DNA of 64,000 nucleotides from Pantoea nemavictus (GTDB lineage Bacteria; Pseudomonadota; Gammaproteobacteria; Enterobacterales; Enterobacteriaceae): the NCBI RefSeq assembly GCF_037479095.1, contig NZ_JBBGZW010000001.1:1798001-1862000 (forward strand), read 5' to 3'. The notes beneath the pieces were generated by a model that saw nothing but the letters and a program-made list of their open reading frames with translations, was not told the origin of the DNA and searched no databases. A program made the translations under genes and the position numbers. This document shows, piece by piece, positions 17,651 through 26,352 of the stretch; positions within the stretch are counted from its first letter, which is position 1, and each line of letters begins with the position of its first letter.

Positions 17651-18121
17651 GCGGCCCGCGCGACGTTTTTCGGCAATGCGTAGTGCCACTTCAAGGCTGT
17701 CTTCCGCCAGTGCGCTGGCCGGCAGATCGCGCTGCGCGTTAAGACGTTGGTTGATGCGTTCCAGCGTGGGCGTTAATTGCCCTACCAGCTGTTGATATTC
17801 ATCAAGCTGCGTGATGGGTTGGTTGCGTGCGATGCTGGTTTGCGTCAGCCGTTGTAGCTGGCGCACGCTTTCCAGCGCCTGACTGGAGAGTAATCCCGCC
17901 TGGCGCCAGCTTTTCAGGCGCAGCAACAGCTCATCCGGTTGTTGCGCCAGTAATGCTAGCTGCGCATCCGCACGCTCACCACAGTTTATCCATTCGATCG
18001 AGGCAGCAGGAACGGCAGCCGTACGCGGTGCCGCAGGCACAAGATTGATAAGATTCCTTTCTACACTGTCAATCATTGACAGCCAGGGATTCTCAAAAAG
18101 CTGGGCGTTTTTCCTCGACAT
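17639..18121 (-). CDS. Hypothetical protein, predicted helical and soluble
   Basis: Not recognised. A 160-residue protein starting at the ATG at 18121 (TGGAG precedes it by about six bases), with no signal peptide or membrane helix. It is rich in Gln, Leu, Ala and Arg; the segment from about 65 to 150 has long amphipathic helical stretches (LLLRLKSWRQAGLL, LESVRQLQRLTQ, LEVALRIAEKRRAG), which suggests a helical bundle. Its last 12 bases overlap the convergent dehydrogenase gene. A 17-base perfect palindrome lies within codons 14-19. Codon use looks like that of its neighbours, which supports it as a real gene. Confidence 0.65.
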   Translation of the reverse strand: MSRKNAQLFENPWLSMIDSVERNLINLVPAAPRTAAVPAASIEWINCGERADAQLALLAQQPDELLLRLKSWRQAGLLSSQALESVRQLQRLTQTSIARNQPITQLDEYQQLVGQLTPTLERINQRLNAQRDLPASALAEDSLEVALRIAEKRRAGRSEQ

Positions 18122-18232
18122 GAACACTCCACCAAAGCAAGGCGGCAGAGTATTACTGAATGTTTTAGAGCTGGCAAGCAGTGGTTACCGCCTCGCTTAA
18201 TGGTAAGTTTTTCTTATTTATTTGCGCAACAA

Positions 18233-18703
18233 TCAGGTATGGCAATAAAGCCGCGGCATACCAGCATAATTGATTATTTGGTCACCATTCGGCAGTTGAT
18301 ACATCTGATAAAAATCATTATTTGCTTCACGGGCCGAGGTGAAAAGGATGATGGGTGCGAGGGCCGCAGGTAAGGTATCGTCGCCCATGACCTGGACTTT
18401 TTGCGTATAGACCCGCATGAAATCCCCCTGGCGATGCCATGTGCCGCTGGAGATGCGGTGCAGCCGATAGTGGCTATCGCTTGAAGTTACCGTGCCAAGC
18501 AGCATGGCACTGCCGCTGCCATCGGCTTTATAACGATTACGTGAAGTCGCCTCAATCGTTCCTGCTGGCTTTCCTTCATTATCAATGCGGTAAGGAAACT
18601 CACACCATTCTGGCACCGGCTCAGCGGGACGAATGAGCAATACCAGCGCCCACGGCAAGATAAAGGCGACAAAAATAGCGCTGCCCAGCAAAGATTTACG
18701 CAT
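18233..18703 (-). CDS. Small membrane-anchored periplasmic protein, ToxS-like partner
   Basis: A 156-residue protein with one N-terminal helix (about 5-24) followed by a periplasmic domain with two cysteines, Cys34 and Cys154, that could form a disulfide. The ATG at 18703 has AGGAG seven bases upstream. It begins 8 nt inside the end of the winged-helix regulator gene. This size, topology and overlap are those of ToxS, VtrC or PsaF-type effector partners, which fold with the periplasmic domain of a ToxR-type regulator to sense bile or other cues. I see no clear sequence match, so the assignment rests on architecture and context. Confidence 0.62.
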   Translation of the reverse strand: MRKSLLGSAIFVAFILPWALVLLIRPAEPVPEWCEFPYRIDNEGKPAGTIEATSRNRYKADGSGSAMLLGTVTSSDSHYRLHRISSGTWHRQGDFMRVYTQKVQVMGDDTLPAALAPIILFTSAREANNDFYQMYQLPNGDQIINYAGMPRLYCHT

Positions 18704-19496
18704 CCGGTAACTCCTGGAAAAAAACCATCCACGACATGCATTCGTTATTCTTTTGCGACATTGGTTTAGCGCAGAGGAAGGCGCTGGTAAATACGCGGGT
18801 GCGCGAGCGGTTGATATACAACAACTGCGGGACGGAGCCATCGGGCAAATGAGGTTTTAAGGCACGGAACCGGGTGAGTGCATCTTTCACCACGTACGAA
18901 TCTGCGGAGAGGCTTTCGGTAATAAACACCTGCGTCTGCTGCTCCTGCCCATAAGATTTGTAGCGCGTACCTTCATGGTCGGTTGGCACAAACTCCTGGC
19001 GTGCCATCAATGCCAGGCCTGCATTGAGCAGCAGCGCCGCCGCCAGCACGCCGCGCAGTCGCCAGGATTTTTTCTTTACTAGCGGCGGTTTCGTCAACGG
19101 TTCGGGCGACGCCACTGGCGTTGTTTCTGCGGCCGGAAGAGAAGGCGCATCGTCATCGACAGGCACAACATCCACCTGCTCCGCCAGCACGCAGCCGATT
19201 AACGGCACATGATGAATCAACGGACCCGGAGCATCTGCCAGCTGCGCCAGACGATTGATCTCAGTGATGGCAACGGTAAGCCGCTCGGCAAAGGGAGCAT
19301 CCGAGGTTTCACGCTGGAACAGCACATGCAGCGCCTGATTGCGCACCAGCTTCCCCTGCGCGTTAACCACACGATGCAACATGGCGCTTTGCAAAGGCGT
19401 CAGCGCCACGCGCTGGGCGGGAGAATTCAGCGGATATAACACCTGTTGTTTGGCATCAAAACACAGACTTTTGGCAAACAAAACAAAGCGCGCCAT
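18696..19496 (-). CDS. ToxR/CadC-type transmembrane winged-helix transcriptional regulator
   Basis: A 266-residue inner-membrane regulator. Residues about 1-108 form a cytoplasmic OmpR-type winged helix (LTPLQSAMLHRVV, then LTVAITEINRLAQL as the likely recognition region, then IHHVPLIGCVL as the wing). A proline-rich linker spans about 112-140, a membrane helix 148-166, and a 100-residue periplasmic domain follows with Cys242 and Cys253. ATG at 19496 has AGGA six bases upstream; a TTG 18 nt further out is less likely. The next gene overlaps by 8 nt. It should bind DNA from the membrane in response to a periplasmic signal; targets unknown. Confidence 0.75.
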   Translation of the reverse strand: MARFVLFAKSLCFDAKQQVLYPLNSPAQRVALTPLQSAMLHRVVNAQGKLVRNQALHVLFQRETSDAPFAERLTVAITEINRLAQLADAPGPLIHHVPLIGCVLAEQVDVVPVDDDAPSLPAAETTPVASPEPLTKPPLVKKKSWRLRGVLAAALLLNAGLALMARQEFVPTDHEGTRYKSYGQEQQTQVFITESLSADSYVVKDALTRFRALKPHLPDGSVPQLLYINRSRTRVFTSAFLCAKPMSQKNNECMSWMVFFQELPDA

Positions 19497-19853
19497 GCGG
19501 ATCCTGATTTCCAAAAAGCAATTGGCGCAAGTATAAGTAGTTTCAGCGTTTGGCGCACGCTTACCGCAAATTACTACGAGATTTAGCTGGATTTTTTGAC
19601 GCGTTTAAACACGCTATAAGCCACAGCATTAGCTAAAAAATAGACAGTTAATGGCGGAAACATGACAAATATCACACAAAATCGGTATACTCTGTCGCGG
19701 TTGGCAATCATTACCCCCCTAATAATTGCCAGGCAGGCCAGGGAAAATCGTTATTTCACGGCTATGCTTTAATTTTCTCAACGCCGCGGACTGTTAGCAT
19801 TCTTTGAGTCCGCAGCGTTGAGGATTTTTCGAATTCCAATACAGGGTAACTGC
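19497..19853. other. 357-base divergent gap between the ToxR-like gene and proP
   Basis: AT-rich non-coding DNA. It holds the promoter of the membrane regulator, the candidate proP promoter at 19662-19691, and a long proP leader of about 160 nt. No RNA gene or ORF with a convincing ribosome site is seen. Confidence 0.6.
19662..19691 (+). promoter_or_regulatory. Candidate sigma-70 promoter of proP
   Basis: ATGACA (19662-19667) and TATACT (19686-19691) each match five of six consensus bases with an 18-nt spacer. They are 163 nt before the proP start. ProP in E. coli is driven by multiple promoters responding to osmolarity and growth phase; others could lie nearer the gene. Confidence 0.45.
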
Positions 19854-21359
19854 ATGAAACTACGTAGGAAGCGTGTAAAACCTATCGGGATTGATGATGT
19901 CACAATTATCGACGACTCCCGTTTACGTAAAGCCATTACCGCGGCTTCGCTGGGCAACGCGATGGAGTGGTTTGATTTTGGTGTTTATGGCTTTGTAGCG
20001 TATGCGCTGGGTAAAGTGTTTTTCCCGGACGTAACGCCAGGTATTCAGATGATTGCCGCACTGGCAACTTTCTCGGTGCCATTCCTGATCCGTCCGCTGG
20101 GCGGCCTGTTCTTCGGTATGCTGGGCGACAAATACGGTCGTCAAAAAATCCTCTCCATTACCATTGTCATCATGTCGATCAGTACCTTCTGTATCGGCCT
20201 GATACCCTCTTATGCCTCGATTGGCATCTGGGCACCGGTGCTGCTGCTGTTGGCGAAAATGGCGCAGGGCTTCTCGGTCGGCGGTGAATACACCGGCGCC
20301 TCAATCTTCGTCGCCGAATACTCGCCAGACCGTAAGCGCGGCTTTATGGGCAGCTGGCTTGATTTCGGCTCCATTGCCGGCTTCGTGCTGGGTGCGGGCG
20401 TCGTGGTCCTGATTTCCACCATCATTGGTGAAGAGAAGTTCCTCGAATGGGGCTGGCGTCTGCCGTTCTTCCTCGCGCTGCCGCTGGGTATTATCGGTCT
20501 GTATCTGCGTCATGCGCTGGAAGAGACCCCGGCGTTCCAGCAGCACGTTGAGAAGCTGGAACAGGGTGACCGCGAAGGTCTGCGCGATGGACCGAAAGTC
20601 TCGTTCAAAGAGATTGCGACTAAACACTGGAAAAGCCTGCTGGCCTGTATCGGTCTGGTGATCGCCACCAACGTGACCTACTACATGTTGCTAACCTACA
20701 TGCCGAGCTACCTGTCGCATAACCTGCACTACTCGGAAGATCACGGTGTGCTGATTATTATCGCCATCATGATGGGTATGCTGTTTGTACAGCCGGTAAT
20801 GGGGATGCTGAGTGACCGCTTTGGTCGTCGTCCGTTTGTTATCATCGGCAGCATCGCATTGTTCATCTTCGCGATTCCGGCCTTCATGTTGATCAATAGC
20901 GGCGTGCTGGGCCTGATTTTTGCTGGTCTGCTGCTGATGGCGGTGATCCTCAACGCCTTTACCGGTGTGATGGCTTCGTCGCTGCCTGCGATGTTCCCGA
21001 CGCACATCCGCTACAGTGCGCTGGCGAGTGCGTTCAACATTTCGGTATTGGTTGCCGGTTTAACGCCAACGCTGACTGCCTATCTGGTTGAAGCCACCAA
21101 CAATCTGTATATGCCGGCTTACTACCTGATGGTGGTGGCAGTGATTGGCTTAATCACCGGTATCTACATGAAAGAGACCGCCAACAAGCCGCTGCGCGGC
21201 GCAACACCGGCGGCCTCGGACATGGAAGAGGCGCGTGAAATCCTGCAGGAGCATCACGACAACATTGAGCAGAAAATCGAAGATATTGATGGTGAGATCG
21301 CCAAGCTTGAGGCGAAACGTAAAAACCTGGTGCAGCAGCACCCGGACATCAACGAGTAA
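19854..21359 (+). CDS. proP: Proline/glycine betaine:H+ symporter ProP
   Basis: An osmosensing MFS symporter that takes up proline, betaine and ectoine with protons on hyperosmotic shock. The 501-residue protein matches E. coli ProP across its length (NAMEWFDFGVYGFVAYALGKVFFP, MAQGFSVGGEYTGASIFVAEYSPDRKRGFMGS given as family landmarks in part). The C-terminal tail after about residue 450 has a heptad pattern (DNIEQKIEDIDGEIAKLEAK) that forms the antiparallel coiled coil tuning osmosensing. The ATG at 19854 matches the E. coli N-terminus (KLRRKRVKPI) and is preferred over an upstream TTG. A terminator follows. Confidence 0.96.
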   Translation: MKLRRKRVKPIGIDDVTIIDDSRLRKAITAASLGNAMEWFDFGVYGFVAYALGKVFFPDVTPGIQMIAALATFSVPFLIRPLGGLFFGMLGDKYGRQKILSITIVIMSISTFCIGLIPSYASIGIWAPVLLLLAKMAQGFSVGGEYTGASIFVAEYSPDRKRGFMGSWLDFGSIAGFVLGAGVVVLISTIIGEEKFLEWGWRLPFFLALPLGIIGLYLRHALEETPAFQQHVEKLEQGDREGLRDGPKVSFKEIATKHWKSLLACIGLVIATNVTYYMLLTYMPSYLSHNLHYSEDHGVLIIIAIMMGMLFVQPVMGMLSDRFGRRPFVIIGSIALFIFAIPAFMLINSGVLGLIFAGLLLMAVILNAFTGVMASSLPAMFPTHIRYSALASAFNISVLVAGLTPTLTAYLVEATNNLYMPAYYLMVVAVIGLITGIYMKETANKPLRGATPAASDMEEAREILQEHHDNIEQKIEDIDGEIAKLEAKRKNLVQQHPDINE

Positions 21360-21368
21360 TCTTCCCCA

Positions 21369-21392
21369 CTCCCGCCGCCCGGCGGGAGTTTT
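21369..21392 (+). terminator. Terminator after proP
   Basis: CTCCCGCC and GGCGGGAG form an 8-bp stem with a GCCC loop, followed by TTTT. Confidence 0.8.
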
Positions 21393-21475
21393 CGTTTCCG
21401 CACACAATCCTTCATCCGCAGCCGTGAAAAGGGGTAAACTATTGCCACTTTTTTAACCTGCAAAAGTTGTCGAGC

Positions 21476-22453
21476 ATGTCTGAATTTAATCTTATCCAGC
21501 GCCCAAGAAGGCTGCGTAAAAGCGCGTCAATGCGCGAAATGTTCCAGGAATCCAACCTGAGCCTGAACGATCTGGCGCTGCCGATCTTCGTCGAAGAGGG
21601 CGTAGATGACTACGTGCCGATTAACGCCATGCCGGGCGTGAGGCGTATTCCTGAGAAACGACTGGCGTATGAGATCGAACGGATTGCCAAAGCAGGCATC
21701 CGTTCCGTGATGACCTTCGGCATTTCGCACCACACCGACGCCACCGGCAGCGATGCCTGGAATGAAAATGGCCTGGTGGCGCGTATGTCGCGTATTTGCA
21801 AAGACACCGTGCCGGAAATGATCGTGATGTCCGATACCTGCTTCTGCGAATACACCAGCCACGGCCATTGCGGCGTACTGTGCGATCACGGCGTCGATAA
21901 CGACCAAACGCTGATCAACCTCGGTAAGCAAGCGGTGGTGGCGGCGCAGGCCGGTGCGGACTTTATCGCACCTTCTGCCGCGATGGATGGTCAGGTAAAA
22001 GCGATCCGTCAGGCGCTGGACGCTGCCGGCTTCACCGATACCGCTATCATGTCGTACTCCACCAAGTTCGCTTCTTCCTTCTACGGTCCGTTCCGTGAAG
22101 CGGCAGGTACCGCGCTGAAAGGCGATCGTAAGACTTATCAGATGAATCCCATGAACCGCCGCGAAGCGATTCGTGAGTCGCTGATTGATGAAGCGGAAGG
22201 CGCTGATTCCCTGATGGTCAAACCGGCCGGAGCCTACCTCGATATCCTGCGTGACATCCGCGAGCGCACCACGCTGCCGCTGGCTGCGTACCAGGTTAGC
22301 GGTGAATACGCAATGATTAAATTCGCCGCGCAGGCCGGTGCCATCGACGAACGCAATGTGGTTCTGGAAAGCCTCGGTGCGATTAAACGTGCCGGCGCCG
22401 ATCTCATTTTCAGCTATTTTGCCCTTGATCTCGCCGAGCAAAAAATGCTCTGA
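21476..22453 (+). CDS. hemB: Delta-aminolevulinic acid dehydratase (porphobilinogen synthase)
   Basis: Condenses two 5-aminolevulinate molecules to porphobilinogen in tetrapyrrole synthesis. The 325-residue protein aligns from memory with E. coli HemB throughout. It has the cysteine-rich zinc loop ([14 protein letters not shown]), and the two active-site lysines in [13 protein letters not shown] (Lys197) and [12 protein letters not shown] (Lys249, Schiff base). The ATG at 21476 fits the family N-terminus; the ribosome site is weak. It is monocistronic between proP and a diguanylate cyclase gene; housekeeping. Confidence 0.97.
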   Translation: MSEFNLIQRPRRLRKSASMREMFQESNLSLNDLALPIFVEEGVDDYVPINAMPGVRRIPEKRLAYEIERIAKAGIRSVMTFGISHHTDATGSDAWNENGLVARMSRICKDTVPEMIVMSDTCFCEYTSHGHCGVLCDHGVDNDQTLINLGKQAVVAAQAGADFIAPSAAMDGQVKAIRQALDAAGFTDTAIMSYSTKFASSFYGPFREAAGTALKGDRKTYQMNPMNRREAIRESLIDEAEGADSLMVKPAGAYLDILRDIRERTTLPLAAYQVSGEYAMIKFAAQAGAIDERNVVLESLGAIKRAGADLIFSYFALDLAEQKML

Positions 22454-22561
22454 TCCTCGTTACGCTTGGCAGTGGTTATCGCAGCCGCTGCCCGGCGCTT
22501 TCTGCCTGTGTGGCAAAAACACCAGTGTTGTCGTAATTCCATAATTAATAAGAGTAACGCG

Positions 22562-23536
22562 ATGAAAGCACCTGCACTGCCTGCGGACGAGTCACATCGT
22601 CTGGCCCAGTTACGTGCGCTCAACATTCTGCATACGCCGGCAGAAGAGCGTTTCGACCGTTTAACCCGCCTTGCCCGTCGTCTGTTTGGCGTGCCGGTGG
22701 CGCTCGTGAGCTTAATGGAAGAGGACCATCAGTGGTTCAAATCCATCGCTGGACCGAGTGCTGCCACCGCGCCGCGCAATACCTCCTTCTGCGGCCATGC
22801 CATTCTGCAAGACGATGTGATGGTGGTGGAAAATCCCTTAGAAGATGAGCGTTTCTGCGACAACCCGCTGGTGAAAGATAACGACAATCCGATACGTTTT
22901 TACGCCGGTTGTCCGCTGCGCACGCCCGCTGGCGCTAAAGTCGGCACGCTGTGTCTGATTGACCATCATGTGCGCGAGTTTGACGCTGACGATATCCATA
23001 CCCTGCGCGATCTGGCTGCCATGGCGGAAGCGGAATTGGTCGCATTTCAGACCGCCACCTCCGATGAGCTGACGCAAATCACCAACCGCCGCGGCTTTAT
23101 GACGCTCGGCCAGCTGGCGCTGAATGAGTGCCAGGTGAAGCAGTTACCTGCCAGCCTGACCTTCCTCGATCTCGATCGCTTTAAAGCCATCAATGATACG
23201 CTCGGCCACCGCGAAGGCGACCGCGCGCTCATGGATTTTGCTGATGCCATGAAGGTGAGCTTCCGCCATGCGGATATCTTTGCCCGCCTGGGCGGTGATG
23301 AGTTTGTGGTGCTGTTTAACGGCTTGCAGCAAGCCGATGCCGAAGGCGTGCTGGCGCGCTTTGATCGGTTCCTGCAGCAGCAAACCCAGGATTTGGATCG
23401 CCGCTACGTTCTGCACTTCTCATCGGGAATTGTTGAGTTTGATCCCGACCATCCGCAATCGCTGGAGCAGCTGCTGGAAGGCAGCGATGAGCGTATGTAC
23501 GCCGCTAAAAACGGCAAAAAGCAGCAGAGCGTATAA
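22562..23536 (+). CDS. GAF-GGDEF diguanylate cyclase
   Basis: A soluble 324-residue enzyme predicted to make c-di-GMP from two GTP. Residues about 20-165 form a GAF sensor domain (RLFGVPVALVSLMEEDHQW and TSFCGHAI); about 170-320 is a GGDEF domain with an intact GGDEF active site at 244-248 and an RHAD inhibitory I-site (235-238) five residues before it, so product inhibition is expected. ATG at 22562 follows AAGAG; the open frame runs 96 nt further up without a ribosome site. The GAF ligand is unknown. It opposes the EAL phosphodiesterase encoded 6 kb away. Confidence 0.9.
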   Translation: MKAPALPADESHRLAQLRALNILHTPAEERFDRLTRLARRLFGVPVALVSLMEEDHQWFKSIAGPSAATAPRNTSFCGHAILQDDVMVVENPLEDERFCDNPLVKDNDNPIRFYAGCPLRTPAGAKVGTLCLIDHHVREFDADDIHTLRDLAAMAEAELVAFQTATSDELTQITNRRGFMTLGQLALNECQVKQLPASLTFLDLDRFKAINDTLGHREGDRALMDFADAMKVSFRHADIFARLGGDEFVVLFNGLQQADAEGVLARFDRFLQQQTQDLDRRYVLHFSSGIVEFDPDHPQSLEQLLEGSDERMYAAKNGKKQQSV

Positions 23537-23542
23537 CAAGCG

Positions 23543-23562
23543 GGTCGCCAACCGTGGCGACC
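23543..23562. repeat. Short palindrome GGTCGCCA/TGGCGACC
   Basis: An 8-bp perfect stem with a 4-nt centre just after the cyclase stop codon. Its stem equals that of the GTAG palindrome at 3158-3181 but it lacks the GTAG head. It may act as a weak terminator between convergent genes. Confidence 0.45.
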
Positions 23563-23584
23563 TCATCATCATCGCGTTTGGCCG

Positions 23585-24607
23585 CTATTTACGCGTCAGC
23601 GCCTCAATCAATTGCTGATTAAATTTCTGCGGCTCTTCCATTTGCGGCGCATGTCCCATGCCCGGGAATTCGATTAAACGGGCACCGGGAATCATCTGCG
23701 CCACCTGCTTACCCAGAACATTGTAATGCCCCAGCTTCGCTTTCACTTCCGGTGGCGCAATATCACTGCCAATCGCCGTGGTATCGGCGGTGCCAATCAT
23801 CAGGGTAGTTGGGACGCGTAAATCTTTAAACTCGTAATAGACCGGCTGAGTGAAAATCATGTCGTAGATTAATGCCGAGTTCCACGCCACTTTCTTGTGC
23901 CCCGGCCCGCCGTTCAAACCAGCCAGCATATCGACCCATTTGTCATATTCTGGCTTCCACTGGCCGCTGTAATAGGTCTGTTGCTCGTACTTCTTGATGC
24001 CCGCCGCATCCAGTTTGAGTTCACGCTGATACCACTGATCGACCGAGCGCCACGGTGCGCCTTTGGCTTTCCAGTCCTCTAAACCAATAGGGTTCACCAG
24101 CACCAGCTGCTGCGTTTGCTTGGGATACATCAGCGCGTAGCGCGTTGCCAGCATACCGCCGGTTGAGTGCCCAATGATGATGGCGTTTTCGACGCCGAGC
24201 TGCTGCAACAGTTGATGGGTGTTCTGCGCCAGCTGCTGGAAGGTGTATTGATAGTTGGCCGGTTTGGTTGAACTGCAGAAGCCAATCTGATCCGGCGCAA
24301 TCACACGATAGCCTTTCTGGCTCAGCGCTTTGATGGTGTCGTCCCAGGTGGCGCCGCAGAAGTTTTTGCCGTGCATCAGTACTACGGTGGCTCCATTGGC
24401 CTGCTGCTCAGGCTTTACGTCCATATAGCCCATGCTCAGCGTTTGCTGCTGCGAAGAGAAGGAAAAGTGCTGCAGTGGATAGGGATAGCGGAAGCCTTCC
24501 AGCTGTTCGCCATACACATTGGCGGCGAACGCAGGTGCAGTACTGGCTATCGCCACCGTGGCCAGAATAACGGCAAGTGACTGTTTTGTCTTAAAACGAA
24601 AACCCAT
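23585..24607 (-). CDS. Exported alpha/beta hydrolase
   Basis: A 340-residue alpha/beta-hydrolase with a Sec signal peptide (cleavage after APAFA, about residue 28). The nucleophile elbow is GHSTGG, the late histidine is in GMGHAPQMEEP, and the acid is probably in GTADTTAIGSD. The N-terminal VVLMHGKNFCG holds the oxyanion region. Such periplasmic members resemble haloalkane-dehalogenase- or epoxide-hydrolase-like esterases but the substrate is not known. AAGGAAGGG precedes the ATG. It stands alone, convergent with the GGDEF gene. Confidence 0.82.
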   Translation of the reverse strand: MGFRFKTKQSLAVILATVAIASTAPAFAANVYGEQLEGFRYPYPLQHFSFSSQQQTLSMGYMDVKPEQQANGATVVLMHGKNFCGATWDDTIKALSQKGYRVIAPDQIGFCSSTKPANYQYTFQQLAQNTHQLLQQLGVENAIIIGHSTGGMLATRYALMYPKQTQQLVLVNPIGLEDWKAKGAPWRSVDQWYQRELKLDAAGIKKYEQQTYYSGQWKPEYDKWVDMLAGLNGGPGHKKVAWNSALIYDMIFTQPVYYEFKDLRVPTTLMIGTADTTAIGSDIAPPEVKAKLGHYNVLGKQVAQMIPGARLIEFPGMGHAPQMEEPQKFNQQLIEALTRK

Positions 24608-24923
24608 ATTGCCCTTCCTTAACGGAGAAAACCTTCAGTCTGACACGTTAATCCGTTTTACGTATTGATGGCGTGTGCCGCAGAGGGATGTAAATTTTAC
24701 ATTTAGCCCATCAACACTATGAAAAATTTGAGTTAATAATAACGTCCGTTATTACGATAAATATTCAACATCAGAACAACACGCAAACGGTTTTGCGCAC
24801 GGAAAACAAGACCAGTCTTGATGACAAATAATAAATAAGCCAAATAATCAGAAAACTTTACATTAATTGCAGATTGGAAAGATTAATTAAATTACACTCT
24901 CTAAGTGTTTATGGAGGACTACA
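24608..24923. other. 316-base AT-rich upstream region of the AraC-type gene
   Basis: Markedly AT-rich divergent gap. Two small inverted repeats sit close together: GCAAA/TTTGC (24783-24796) and CAAGAC/GTCTTG (24807-24820), about 105-140 nt before the AraC-type start. I find no clear sigma-70 promoter and no gene. Confidence 0.4.
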
Positions 24924-25415
24924 ATGACACAGCAAAAATATAATGAAGGGGTGATTGATTCGGTGACCGAATGGATTATGTCTAATTTGGATCAACGTTT
25001 AAGCATTGATGATATCGCATTAAAATCGGGCTATTCAAAATGGTATTTGCAGAAACTTTTTGCCCGCTATCACAATGAAACCCTGGCACGCTACATTCGT
25101 AAAAAGAAACTGATTCACTGCATCAATGATTTGAAAAACAGCAACGCGCCGATAATTAGCCTGGCCGTAAAATACCACTTTGAAAGTCAGCAATCTTTCA
25201 CGCGATCGTTTAAACACGTACTCGGCTGCACGCCGCTCTTCTGTCGCAAAAGGCAACTCGATAAGGAAACCCAACAAGCACTGCACGAAAGTAATGATCC
25301 CTGCGTACTTTGTCGACAGGCCGGATTTGATGTTACAGAACGCACGCGAGAAATTGTTGCTCCTAAAGTACGCACTAATGAATTTTTACCACGTATCAGC
25401 TGCGTGATGCGCTAA
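24924..25415 (+). CDS. Small AraC-family regulator (MarA/SoxS/RamA-like) with a Cys-containing tail
   Basis: A 163-residue transcription factor built from two AraC helix-turn-helices (about 27-47, LSIDDIALKSGYSKWYLQKL; about 76-98, ISLAVKYHFESQQSFTRSF) with no N-terminal sensing domain, as in MarA, SoxS and RamA. Unlike those proteins (about 107-129 residues), it has a tail of about 50 residues with Cys127-Val-Leu-Cys130 and Cys160. GGAGG is present just upstream of the ATG. Gene and surroundings are visibly AT-richer than neighbours, suggesting transfer or selection for silencing. Abundance-controlled regulation is typical; the targets are unknown. Confidence 0.78.
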   Translation: MTQQKYNEGVIDSVTEWIMSNLDQRLSIDDIALKSGYSKWYLQKLFARYHNETLARYIRKKKLIHCINDLKNSNAPIISLAVKYHFESQQSFTRSFKHVLGCTPLFCRKRQLDKETQQALHESNDPCVLCRQAGFDVTERTREIVAPKVRTNEFLPRISCVMR

Positions 25416-25506
25416 CGAATCCATCACGCTTTTATTAACGCCTTTGCACTCATTTCTGACGCTAATAGACTTATTCATGTCAAATTTAAAGGCTATATCA
25501 ACGCTG

Positions 25507-25535
25507 AAAAACGGATGGCGCACCATCCGTTTTTT
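25507..25535. terminator. Bidirectional terminator between the AraC-type gene and rhmA
   Basis: AACGGATGG and CCATCCGTT form a 9-bp stem with a CGCA loop, flanked by A-run and T-run. It serves both convergent transcripts. Confidence 0.85.
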
Positions 25536-25538
25536 CAT

Positions 25539-26339
25539 TTAATAGCTCGCTTTATTCAGCGCGATTGCGCTATTTTTAAAATGCGCTAAACGATTATCCA
25601 GCGCGGCGGTATAAAGCATGGTATCTACCCCGACGGCGACAAAATTTGCCCCCCAATCGAGAGCACGTTCCGCCATGGCCAGATTAACCGCCAGAAAACC
25701 AGCGGCTTTTCCCGCACTGCGGATGCGTTTAATACTGTGTTCAATGATCTTCTGCACCTCGGGATGATCGGCATTATCGGGAAAACCTAATGAAGCTGAC
25801 AGATCCGCTGGGCCAATAAATATCCCGTCAACACCCTCAACCTCTAGCAGCGCATCCAGATTCTCAATGGCGGTTTTGCTTTCGGCCTGTATCAGTAAAC
25901 AGAGTTCGTCATTGGCACGCGCCATGTAATTTTCCACCCGTCCCCACCGCGCCGCACGCGCTACCCCAGCTCCTACCCCGCGCGTGCCATAAGGTGGATA
26001 GCGTGTCGCCCGTACCAGCGCCTGTGCCTGCTCGGCAGTATCAATCATCGGCACCAGCAAAGTACGTGCACCGATATCCAGCACCTGCTTAATCAACGCC
26101 GTCTGGAACTCTATCGGACGAATCACCGGCTGGCTGCGATAAGGCGCAATAGCCTGCAGCTGATGATAGAGATCCTGCACGGTATTCGGTGCATGTTCGC
26201 CATCAATCAATAACCAGTCGTAGCCGCTGGTGGCGGCAATCTCGGCCAGATACGACGATGTGCTGCTGAGCCATAAACCAATCTGCGTTTCACCGTTGGC
26301 CAGGCCGGCTTTAAAGGCATTTTTTAATGGATCCTGCAT
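25539..26339 (-). CDS. rhmA: 2-keto-3-deoxy-L-rhamnonate aldolase
   Basis: Cleaves 2-keto-3-deoxy-L-rhamnonate to pyruvate and L-lactaldehyde. A 266-residue HpcH/HpaI class II aldolase very like E. coli RhmA (YfaU): [31 protein letters not shown] with the catalytic histidine, the metal-binding glutamate in LIQAESKTA and the aspartate in [11 protein letters not shown]. It is the last gene of rhmR-D-T-A, 13 nt after rhmT. Confidence 0.94.
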   Translation of the reverse strand: MQDPLKNAFKAGLANGETQIGLWLSSTSSYLAEIAATSGYDWLLIDGEHAPNTVQDLYHQLQAIAPYRSQPVIRPIEFQTALIKQVLDIGARTLLVPMIDTAEQAQALVRATRYPPYGTRGVGAGVARAARWGRVENYMARANDELCLLIQAESKTAIENLDALLEVEGVDGIFIGPADLSASLGFPDNADHPEVQKIIEHSIKRIRSAGKAAGFLAVNLAMAERALDWGANFVAVGVDTMLYTAALDNRLAHFKNSAIALNKASY

Positions 26340-26352
26340 ACCCGCTCCTTCT

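Noticed and set aside
18066..18082. LexA-like box CTGT...ACAG
   Set aside because: The spacing between CTGT and ACAG is 9, not 8, and it lies inside a coding region. It was kept only as an unexplained palindrome.
22466..22561. Upstream start for the GGDEF protein
   Set aside because: The extra 32 residues have no family counterpart and no ribosome site; the ATG at 22562 places the GAF domain as usual.
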